From assembly GCA_017633615.1 (NCBI GenBank), contig JAGBPB010000066.1:31831-95830 (forward strand): a stretch of 64,000 nucleotides of DNA, read 5' to 3'. Under the pieces are notes generated by a model. That model did not search any database and was not told the origin of the DNA. It worked only from the letters and a program-made list of their open reading frames with translations. The position numbers and the translations under genes were made by a program. Position 1 is the first letter of the stretch. The number at the start of each line of letters is the position of its first letter. Below are positions 26,119 to 36,200 of the stretch, piece after piece. Source of the stretch: Bacteroidaceae bacterium (GTDB lineage Bacteria; Bacteroidota; Bacteroidia; Bacteroidales; Bacteroidaceae).

Positions 26119-27660
26119 ATGAAAACGAATATAATACATAAGCTGGCATGTCTGGGAGCAGGATTACTGCTCACTACCGCCTGCTCTGATACTTTCAGGC
26201 TGAGCGAGCCGGACATGGGCCAGTACGTAACAGACGCTGAGATAGAATTCAACAACTACGTGACCGGAATGACCCGCGCATCAAAGTACGGAGCCACCCC
26301 ATTCAAGAGTGGCGAGTCTATGGGCGTGTGGGGTTATCAGACTACTGGTGAAATAATTGACACCATATTCAAGAACCAGGAGATAATAAATGTAAGTGGT
26401 AACGTATGGACTTATGACAACAAGAAACTCTGGAACATAGGTTCTACATATAAGTTCTACGGCGTGTTCCCCTACTCAACCACTCTGTACTCTATTGATG
26501 ACGAGAACAAGGTTACCTTTGAGGATTATGTCAACCCGTCAGACACTGCAAGTCAAGTGGATCTGATGATCTCTCAGATGCGTCCCGTATCACCGTTCAA
26601 CACTGTTGACATGATATTTCACCACATTATGAGCAATGTCAATCTATATGTAAAGATTTCAAATAATCTTGACATCACAGGCATTTCTTCAATAAACCTG
26701 AGCAAGCTGCACATAAGCGGCATAAAGAATAAAGGTACATATCAACAGACCGGATGGACCGACGAGTATGCACCTGTAGGCGTATGGAGCAGCCAGAGCG
26801 GCCTGATGAATATACCTGATGCCACAGACATTAACCTCAATATGGACCGCAGCGCAACACCGGTTATGAAAGACGTTATAATGTTGCCGCAGCAGCTGTT
26901 CTCTGCCGAGGGAGCCGCCGATGACGTAACCATTGATGCCGTATTCCGCATCAGGTATTCTGACGGCACCACATCAACATTCAATAAGAAGGGTGTGCGC
27001 CTGGCCGGCATTACAGGTAAGCTTGTTGCCGATAACGATTCGACGTTGAAGATTTCATCATGGGACATAAACCACCGCTACAACTACACGCTGGCATTCA
27101 ACCCGTCATTCACGACACGTATCTGGGAAGCTGACGGTGACGGCAGCCTCATAATAGATCCGGTTAAAGGCGATACCTTGTCAAAGGTTGATGATACTCC
27201 CACTCCCGGCACCATGAAGTATGACCCCGAGAACCCCGATGTGATATATGTACTTGAGGATACAGCAACCGTTGACGGCCCCAAGATAGTATGGGTTGAG
27301 TACCCCATTGTATGGGAGGATATTGACGGTGATGACCTTCTTGAAGCCGGTATAGACCGCGACGGTGACGGCCATATAGACAATGTGGACGGTGATAATG
27401 ACACTAATCAGCCCGGCGATGACCACAAAGACCCGTCTGACGGTGATACAGATAACAACCCGGACGGCAAGGACTGCATCCTGGTCAAGATTGATACTGA
27501 TGATGACGGAGTACCGGATACCTGGGTACAGCTGGAAAAAGATCCCGCAACCGGTATTATTACACCTGAACGTGACACCAATGATTCTTTCATAGAATTT
27601 ACCGCCACCGTTCAGGATTGGGATGACAACCGTTCATTCGACATAGAAACAGAAATGTAA
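26119..27660 (+). CDS. Fimbrillin-family lipoprotein 8 with Asp-rich (TSP3-like) insertion
   Basis: A 513-residue lipoprotein from the ATG at 26119; a TTG-started extension overlapping the previous gene is rejected because the lipoprotein signal begins at MKTNIIHKLACLGAG. The lipobox is LTTAC (Cys22). YVTGMTRASK gives a predicted cut at Arg53-Ala54. The core (MGVWGYQTTG, KLWNIGSTYKFYGVFPY, IFHHIMSNVNLYV) is paralogous to the gene before it. About 165 residues (325-490) of loops such as DRDGDGHIDNVDGDND and DTDDDGVPDTW come before the last strand FIEFTATVQDW. The shared insertion point shows that the pair arose by duplication after the insertion. Confidence 0.83.
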   Translation: MKTNIIHKLACLGAGLLLTTACSDTFRLSEPDMGQYVTDAEIEFNNYVTGMTRASKYGATPFKSGESMGVWGYQTTGEIIDTIFKNQEIINVSGNVWTYDNKKLWNIGSTYKFYGVFPYSTTLYSIDDENKVTFEDYVNPSDTASQVDLMISQMRPVSPFNTVDMIFHHIMSNVNLYVKISNNLDITGISSINLSKLHISGIKNKGTYQQTGWTDEYAPVGVWSSQSGLMNIPDATDINLNMDRSATPVMKDVIMLPQQLFSAEGAADDVTIDAVFRIRYSDGTTSTFNKKGVRLAGITGKLVADNDSTLKISSWDINHRYNYTLAFNPSFTTRIWEADGDGSLIIDPVKGDTLSKVDDTPTPGTMKYDPENPDVIYVLEDTATVDGPKIVWVEYPIVWEDIDGDDLLEAGIDRDGDGHIDNVDGDNDTNQPGDDHKDPSDGDTDNNPDGKDCILVKIDTDDDGVPDTWVQLEKDPATGIITPERDTNDSFIEFTATVQDWDDNRSFDIETEM

Positions 27661-27661
27661 T

Positions 27662-28885
27662 ATGAGAAAAATCTTGATATCCTGCAACAGGGCCAACGCC
27701 ACAGCCGCCACCGCAGTGACGCTGCTGATGGCGTTGTGCCTTACCGCATCCTGCTGCCATCACGGCAAAGCAATTGATCCGGATGATGATATACCCATAT
27801 CCATGAGTGTATCCTCAACCGGCACAAAGGCTATTGTCAATGATCTGGACGGAATGATAGGCCAGTGCTTTGACAACCAGGACCAATACATAGAGGGTAA
27901 GGGATTCGGAGTGTACGGATACAAGAAAGAAAGCAGCGGAACATCAATAAAGATATTTGACAACGTCCCAATCCGTCCGGACAGCAAAACAACCACCACT
28001 TGGACATACTCCCCCAAACGCTATTGGGACAGTGACCCCAATGTGAGCTACCAGTTCATAGCTTACTGGCCTCATTTGACTGATGACGTGTCAGTTCCGG
28101 GCCCCGTGAATGGAGACTACACCGAACAAACAAAAGTTCTAACAATCCACAACGTTCCCAACTGGCAACCCGTAAACGGTAATGAAGTTGACTACATGAC
28201 CGCCGCAACATCGGGCAAGTACCGTACATCAGTACAGCATGAGGTTGCAGCTTTCTACAACGGTACGGTACATCTCTCATTCCGCCATATCCTGTCACAG
28301 CTTATAATCAAGGCGTGTTACATAGGCAGTGAGTTTGAGAGCAACTCTGGCCCCGGCGTTAAAGTGAACAGTATCAAACTTGAAAAGTCTGATGCCAATG
28401 AGCAGGTTCTGTCTAATACTTCAAGCGGGGACATAGTTAATGTTACTGATTTCAGTCAGAAATATAGTGACAATGATGCTGCGCCGCTAACGCCCGCATC
28501 ACCCAAGACCAATATGGCCGACGAATGCATACTCAGCCTTCCCGAAGTAAGAATACCGTATATGGATGAACTTACAAAACAATTTACGTTTGAAGATAGC
28601 CATCCCACGGAGCCGCAAGTGGTTGGCCGCTGGCTTATGGTTCCGCACAAGTGGCAGAATCTCAATATCTCAGTCAACCGTAAAATCGGGAGCGCCGGCT
28701 ATGCATATTCTGCCCCTGTGCCGGTTACCGCAGGTGAATCCAACTACCATTATGTGACACAGCCCGGAAGCACATACATAATCACCCTGATGATTGACGT
28801 TGCAACAGGAGGTATTACTATAGGTTCAGTTGACATTCAGAACCGGATTGAACAAAATACAACGCATGAAGTCCATAACTGGTAA
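27662..28885 (+). CDS. Fimbrillin-family lipoprotein 9
   Basis: A 407-residue lipoprotein starting one base after the previous stop codon. The signal is longer than usual (MRKILISCNRANATAATAV) and ends in LTASCC (Cys31/32). SSTGTKAIV gives a predicted cut at Lys56-Ala57. Core motifs are GFGVYGYKKESSG, SPKRYWDSD, YQFIAYWPH and VHLSFRHILSQLIIKA. The C-terminus differs from the other members: ITIGSVDIQN is followed by a polar tail ending VHNW, and the IEFxVxxxxDW strand is not clear. It could be a tip or terminating subunit, but the sequence does not settle this. Confidence 0.78.
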   Translation: MRKILISCNRANATAATAVTLLMALCLTASCCHHGKAIDPDDDIPISMSVSSTGTKAIVNDLDGMIGQCFDNQDQYIEGKGFGVYGYKKESSGTSIKIFDNVPIRPDSKTTTTWTYSPKRYWDSDPNVSYQFIAYWPHLTDDVSVPGPVNGDYTEQTKVLTIHNVPNWQPVNGNEVDYMTAATSGKYRTSVQHEVAAFYNGTVHLSFRHILSQLIIKACYIGSEFESNSGPGVKVNSIKLEKSDANEQVLSNTSSGDIVNVTDFSQKYSDNDAAPLTPASPKTNMADECILSLPEVRIPYMDELTKQFTFEDSHPTEPQVVGRWLMVPHKWQNLNISVNRKIGSAGYAYSAPVPVTAGESNYHYVTQPGSTYIITLMIDVATGGITIGSVDIQNRIEQNTTHEVHNW

Positions 28886-28901
28886 ATACGTAGTATTTAA
28901 A

Positions 28902-28933
28902 TTTGGAGATTTAAATTTTATTAACTATATTTG
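28902..28933 (+). promoter_or_regulatory. Internal promoter in front of fimbrillin 10 and the giant genes
   Basis: TTTG (28902-28905), 20 bp, then TATATTTG (28926-28933) is a full match to the Bacteroidetes consensus in both elements and spacing. The ATG of the next gene is at 28939, only five bases after the -7 box, so the transcript may start at or within a few bases of the start codon. It would drive a 33-kb unit of fimbrillin 10 and both giant genes. Confidence 0.65.
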
Positions 28934-28938
28934 CGCTA

Positions 28939-30291
28939 ATGACTAAGGTAAGAGCTGACATATGGATTTGGGCCGCATTGACACTGGCAGTGCTGGCATC
29001 ATGTTGTGACCGTGAGGACAGCATGCAAGCCACCGTTACGCTCTATCCCTCCATATCAAATAACGTAGAGACAGAGATTCATACACGCGCCAGCATAACT
29101 GTTTCAGGAACTGCGCAGGGAACCACCTATGAGGATGATCCCGTAGCATACGGATTGCCTGACTTAACAACCATCCTGGCTTATGCTGTTCCCACGGAGT
29201 CTGGGGAACTTCATCAGATTGCTGACAACAGGAAACATGGCCTTTTCAGATACAGCAACGGCCGTTGGCGTTCACATGTAACCGCCGTTGACGGCCATAA
29301 TTACAACTTGTACGCCATTTCACCTAATACGTTGGTCGCAAACCCGGAAAGTGACTTTAATTGGGGGCTTTCTACTCTAAATGACAACACTTCATTCAGC
29401 ACTGACAATGTTGCCCTGACTCTCCACGGTCTGGATGTAATAGTCAATTATGATCCTCTGATAAGCATTGCCGCCGCAGGCCGCCATGTTTACATAGACA
29501 ACAATGTTGAGTATGAGGTAGTGACAGAGGCAGAAGGGAATCAGCCGCAAGAGACTGCGCCCCTGACCCGTCCTGCCCTTACCAAGAACAACTATGACAT
29601 TGGTAAGGTTATACAGCCGGGTGATAATGATACGCAGAACCAATACAGGGTATGGATGGCAATGGATCATCTGTATGCCAAAGCCACAATATATTTTTCA
29701 GTCTATCAGGATTACTACGATATACGTGACATACGTCTCAAGGAGGCCAAGATTGTTGTTGGCAAGGACAAACGTTCCCTGACCGGCAACCATACATACA
29801 ATTTTGCCACCAGCGCCCTAAGTCTTGATGCCAATCCTGCTTTTGGAGCTAACAACAATGACAACACAGATATTGAGATTGATCTGATACGCGGCACCAC
29901 AGCTAACAACAACCGCGACACGGGTCAAGAATACGTCACTCTTACACCTCCGGGAAATAACAATGCGGGCTACAAGGATTTTGCATGGTTCTGTTTCCTG
30001 CCGCAGTCATTGTTACCGTATGACCAAACAACCCAGGAATACACTTTGACGTGCCCGCCGTGTACTCTTAAGGTTGAATATGATGTGGTTGACAAGGACG
30101 GAAATATGGTCAGAGAGAACCAGACTGCCCAAAACATCATCCACTTGGACAAATTCTACAGGGATGACTATGTTTACCGAACTCCTCAACCGGGAGATCA
30201 TTTCAAGATAAAGGTTATGGTCAAGCCATCTTATCTGTATGTACTTACAGATGATGACGCCAAAATGGAACTTTTAATTCAAAAGGACTAG
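28939..30291 (+). CDS. Divergent fimbrillin-like lipoprotein 10
   Basis: A 450-residue lipoprotein. The lipobox is VLASCC (Cys22/23). TEIHTRASIT gives a predicted cut at Arg50-Ala51. A fimbrillin core is still visible (GRWRSHVTAVDGHNYNLYAISP, YRVWMAMDHLYAKATIYF), but the family marks are weaker and the C-terminal part (PGDHFKIKVMVKPSYLYVL) lacks the usual xDW strand end. The start allows almost no leader after the promoter at 28902-28933. It ends 4 bp before the first giant gene, which suggests coupled translation and perhaps a direct partner role such as an adaptor or anchor for the giant protein. That role is inference. Confidence 0.72.
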   Translation: MTKVRADIWIWAALTLAVLASCCDREDSMQATVTLYPSISNNVETEIHTRASITVSGTAQGTTYEDDPVAYGLPDLTTILAYAVPTESGELHQIADNRKHGLFRYSNGRWRSHVTAVDGHNYNLYAISPNTLVANPESDFNWGLSTLNDNTSFSTDNVALTLHGLDVIVNYDPLISIAAAGRHVYIDNNVEYEVVTEAEGNQPQETAPLTRPALTKNNYDIGKVIQPGDNDTQNQYRVWMAMDHLYAKATIYFSVYQDYYDIRDIRLKEAKIVVGKDKRSLTGNHTYNFATSALSLDANPAFGANNNDNTDIEIDLIRGTTANNNRDTGQEYVTLTPPGNNNAGYKDFAWFCFLPQSLLPYDQTTQEYTLTCPPCTLKVEYDVVDKDGNMVRENQTAQNIIHLDKFYRDDYVYRTPQPGDHFKIKVMVKPSYLYVLTDDDAKMELLIQKD

Positions 30292-30295
30292 AACG

Positions 30296-33200
30296 ATGAA
30301 GATATATAGCCATATACACAAGTCATTACCCTTCAGCCTCAAGCTGTGGGGATTACTGCTTATTTTCACTATGGGAGCCTTCGTGTACGCGCAGGCGCAG
30401 ATAACCATTGGCGGTAATGTATATGGCGGCGGTGACATGGGTGACGTAAGCGGTAACACCCAAGTTCAGGTGCTGTCTGGCAACATAGGCACTGAAGATA
30501 TAAACAACCCCGGCGGCAGCGTATTCGGCGGCGCCCGTGTGGCAAACGTAAAAGGCAGCACACTGGTTAACATTGACGGAGAACACGCTACAGACTACAT
30601 AATCATCAACCGTGTTTACGGCGGTAATGACATATCAGGCACCATTGGCTCATATCAGGCTATAGGTGAGACAGAAAAATTCACAGCATTGACCACTGGT
30701 AGTACTCCATTGCTGAGTAATGTTGGAACCAGTGATGGAAAGGATAACGTTGATGCTTCATGGAACGCATTCGTGCATATCTCTGACGGAGGCCCAGACA
30801 AGCGTATATACATTGGCCAGCTGTTTGGCGGCGGCAACGGTGAATATGACCTTGTACAATCTCAACCGGACCAGAATGGTAAAGTTACTCACAGCATTTT
30901 CAAACGGGGACACACTGAAGGGGACAAAGCAATAGTAACAAAGGTCGCTGATCAGGGTGTAAAAGCTTTCCAAGAACCGGAACTGGCCAAGACTTACGTT
31001 GACATTCAGGGCGGATCAATTGTTTACGCATACGGCGGCGGCAACAATGCCACAGTAACAGACCAGACTGTTATCCACGTTGACAATCCCAGTCAAGTGG
31101 TAAACTCCATCACTCAAGGTCAGAAAGAACTGCTGAACCCAGCCCGTTTCAAGGCCATGGGTATCAACACCGGATTGTCCAAACCCAGCAGCGATGCATT
31201 CCAGATAGGCCGTCTGTTTGGAGGAAACAACCTGGCTGCAATGAACATACGCCCCACCTGGAACCTGAGGAGCGGCAAGGTACGTAACATTTACAGCGGA
31301 GGAAACCGCGGTGACATGACACATGTTGAAGGCCTTCTGCTTGAAATTCCCGCCGGATCGACAATCGTAGTGGATGACCTATTTGGCGGTTGCCGTATGG
31401 CCGATGTCAATCCGCTCCAACCCGGCACTGATACACCGGCTGACCCGTCAGACATCCAGCTCACAGAGAAAAACCCGGACGGCACTGATAAATATGATTT
31501 TGCAGGCGGTCTGTCAGCCCGCGTAAGGATAAGCGGCGGTTCTGTAAACAACGTCTATGGCGGCAATGACGTAACAGGCCATGTGGCAGGCGGCAATGCC
31601 GTTGACATCTACCACAGCATTCGAGGCAACGTTTATGGCGGCGGCAACGGCTCATACCCCTACACAGATGCAATCATTTTAAAGGATGACGATGTGTATG
31701 GCGACCTGTATTACGGAGACACATTTGATCAAACTGATGAGGAACAGAGAGAAGCAAACTCCCTAAAGGCTCTTAATGATTTTCGTCCTGATGCCGAGCA
31801 GGTTATGATTCGTCTTAAGGGAACTGAATCTAAACACACTTACATAGACGGTTCTGTATTCCTGGGAGGAAACAGTGCCACCATAAAAACAACCAAATCA
31901 GATCCCATAGTCCAGCTCAAGATGGGTTCATACGTTTTTGCCCATAACGTTTTCCTGGGCAATAACGGTGAAGAAATGATTACCTACAATGAGCAGGACA
32001 AAGATAAGGATGGAAATGACAGCCCAGGGGAGATGGAAGGCGTACTCAGAACCATGAAAAAGACTGATTACAGTTCTATAAACCTGACTAACGATAATTC
32101 CTTTACCGCCTACATGGATGGTGCCGCCATGGACCTCATCCCCACCCTGACATTCTTTGATGACTATGTTGACCACAGTTCATACATCGGCTCATTCTAC
32201 TGCGGAGGTAATGTAGGAAGCATGACCTATTCAGGTAAAAACACCATGGTATTTGATGCCCCGATCATGGTTTTAAGCAAGATTGTGGGCGGATGCTATA
32301 ATGCAATTGTGCCAAAAACTGATTTCAACGCTTACTATGATGGTGGTATAATGGGTAGTGAAAGTGAGCAGATATCATACCTGGATGAATCAGGCAACAT
32401 AAAGGACCGTCTGGTGTTGAACTTCAACGCCACCAAGATTGAGCCCAGGCGCTGGAAGATGACCACTGACAACAACAATAATGTCGTATATGACCTTGAC
32501 GCCAATGACAACCGTCAGCTTGAGTGGAACACTGTAATTTGGGATAATGATAAACATGATTTTGTACAAACAGATAACACGACAGTAGCCAATGACACGA
32601 AACGCCGTATTGCAGACGGAAACATCTACGGAGGATGTTATCAGAGCGGTCATGTAAACGGCAACGTAGTCATAAACATAAACAGTGACATTATCGATAG
32701 GGATGAGGTTTTTGCCCAAACCACTACCGGCAATAACGGTAACGTTTCCATTTCAGGCCAGCGTAATTCAGGCGTGATACTTGACGAGCAGAGCTTTGAC
32801 ATAAACATTGTGGCATTGTCCGCATTCGGTGCGGGATATGGCGAGAAAACAGAGATTTGGGGAAGCACCACTATCAATCTTAAAAAGGGTTACGTGATGC
32901 AGGCATACGGCGGAGGTCATCTGGGCGTTGTGGGCAAGGGCGAAATAAAATACACCAATGACCAAGACGTCATTTATGAATTGGATGAGAATAATAACTC
33001 TACAGGTTACCCTGAAAAAGAATATGAGTTTGATGCTAAGTTCAGCACCACTATTAACCTGAACGCCACCTCTCCTGTATATGATGAAGACTCACCTGCT
33101 CTTGCAGAGGCTGAGTATCTGTACGGAGGCGGTAATGAGGGCAATGTATGCGGTAACTCATATGTATATTTGGGCAACGGCCGCATATATGACACATTTG

Positions 33201-36200
33201 GTGGAGCCAGTAATGCTGATATCCTGGGACATGCGGAGACATTCATAGGCCGCAACAGCAGCGGTCAGACCGGGTTCCCTTATATTAGGGATATAGTTTA
33301 CGGAGGTAATGACTTTGGCGGCACCATTTCAGGCAGTTTTGAGGATGGCTATGACTTTACCAAGCGCGTTCGTGACTACGCTAATGACAAAACCATAATA
33401 CACGGTTATGATGCAACTGCTGCAGCAACAAGCACCTACGCTCCTGAGGTTCTGAAGGCTGCTGCATACGTGGAATATCTGCAGGGAAATGTTGATACCA
33501 TATTCGGCGGAAGTTACGGCAAATATGATTACTCTAAGACTGACCTGTATGGCACTGATGCCAAGATGCCGTATGTTAAGAGCGCTTTTGTAAACATGCG
33601 TCCTCAAAAGAACACCAATAGTGAGGTCAGTGCAATATTCGGAGCCGGAACCGGTTTCAGCCGCAACCGTTTAGGGGATCAGTCCCAAGACCGCAGCTAT
33701 GTACTGATTGACATAGCCGATGATATAGACAACTTCAGGCTTATGCAGGTGTACGGGGCCGGCAGCTACAACGGACTGGGAATGAAACCTACATTTGAAG
33801 AAACTGTTGATGCTAATTATGACCGTGACAACGTCTCTGCAATAGTAGATCTGGTACGTGGCAAGATAGGCTCAGCTTACGGCGGCAGTTACAATGAAGG
33901 TGTAACAAGACGTACAGTGGTTAATATTCCTCAAGGCTCAACGATAAATGTAGGCAGCATATTTGGAGGAGCCTACGGAACACATCCACTGCTTCCGTGC
34001 GATGTTTATGAATCAAACGTTAACTGGAGCAGTTCTGATGCATTCCTTGTAGCAAGTGAGACTGCCCCCATGTTCTATGGTGCTATCTACGGAGGTAACA
34101 ACAGTTTCAGACAGACTGTATTTAGCCATATTAAAATATCCGCTCAGGTTAACCAGAATCATTATAAATACGGAAACACTACCGGTTATGTTTACGGAGC
34201 CGGTGAGGGAAAAAATACATGGGCACGTTACACTGAAGTAAATCTGGAGAGTGGTGCCATTGTATATGAGGCTTACGGCGGCGGACACAACGGTCAGGTA
34301 ATTAATGCCAGAACTGTTGAATCATATATGCATAGCAACATGGGCGACCATTCGGATGAACTCACCCAGATTGATATAGATCAAACCAAATGGGCAGCCA
34401 TATGGAATTCTGCATGGAAACTGGGAGGCACCGGCTACGATGTTGAAAACAGTACCAACACAAGCCTTCTTGTACCGGCTGCATATCTGGTGAGAGAGGC
34501 CGAGATGGATGAACGTGATAATATTGATCCGGGACGAAAGAACAGATATAATACTAATGTAATTGTAAAAGAAGGTGCTGTTGTTAATAACTACTTATAC
34601 GGAGGCGGTTATGGTCAGGATGCCGTTGTATCAGGTTCCACATATGTTGCCCTGCTGGGCGGTGTGGTAAATAAAGATATTTACGCAGCCGGCACAAGCG
34701 GTCCTGTATCGGACCTGTATGACGTGGGCTTTATCGCCAGCGCAAATGTATACATAGAAGGTGGTACAGTACGTAACGTCTATGGTGGCGGATGGCGCGG
34801 TAGTGTAGGATATGCCGAATACAGAGAAAATAACGATGTAATATTATATAATGACGGCAAGACCATAGTAAAAGAGCAAATTCCAGACTATTATAAGAAC
34901 GGAGCATATACTGACCGTCTTGGAGAGACTCATGTGGTTATAGGCAAGAAGGATGGAACCACTCATGTAAACGGCATCCCATCTATCAGACGTAACGTTT
35001 ATGGCGGTGGAGAGGGCGGTGCCGTATATGGAACCGCATACCTGACCATAAACAACGGTTACATAGGTTATCAATACAAGAACACCGGTACAGCCCAATC
35101 CCCTGTATATGAGTATGTAGAGGAACTTGATGATGCTGCAGAGGGCGACAATCTGCTTGCCAAGTACGGAGGTAACGCATTTGGAGGCGGTTACGTGGCC
35201 AACAGTTATGTTGACAACACATTTGTCAGGATGTACGGCGGCACCATTCGCGGCAGTCTGTTTGGCGGAGGCGAGATAGCTCCCGTAGGGCGTGGTACCG
35301 TAAAGGCTGACGCTACAAATGTTGACTGGCAGCTTACAAACGGAAACGGGGACGAAGCCAAGATATACAAAGCCGGCAAGACACACATAGAGATGTACAA
35401 CGGCCATGTGATGCGCAACGTGTTTGGAGGCGGTCGCGGATATGACAACTGGCGCAATGAGGGCTGGATGGATCCTGTGGAGTTAGTGACCATGGACCGC
35501 AGCTCAAAGGGTTACGTATTCGGACAGACTGAAGTTTGTATCTACGGCGGTGAGATAGGTACTGATGAAGGCGTAGCTCTGGGTGACGGTAACGTATTTG
35601 GCGGCGGCGATGAAGGTTATGTCTATAGTGCATACATGGACAACGGCCAACTGCGCATAGGCAAGAAGGATGGTGTACGTTATAATCTTGATGACGGACA
35701 ATATGAAGGCTATTACTATCAGTGGGACAAAACTGACGGCTTCTTAACTGAAAACAACGGTGAAAGAAAATTCACTGAGGACTGCAAGGTTCTGGTAGAG
35801 CCCTGGCTCCAAGTAAAGAATAGTTCTATTGAATATGCCAGCAAGACTTATGCTGTCGGTGACTATGTTCCTACCGCATATCTTAATACCCTCAAAGCTA
35901 AAGGAGAGACCTGGCCTGAAGGATGGGATAACGTAGATGTCGGAAAGAGTGTGACAGAGAATAATGAAACAGTATTTAAGGAGCGTGGAGTAATTATTCA
36001 CAATGCTGTTTTTGCCGGCGGTAACATAGCATCGGGCAGTAACTCCATGCATGCCAATGAAACCACAGTATTCGGTAATGCCACCGCATCTATCCATGAT
36101 GTCTATAACCGTGACTTCATAACCATAGGTACCGGTCATACCGGCGGTCTGTATGGCGACGGCAACCTTACCTTTGTTGACGGCTACCGTGAGTTGAACA

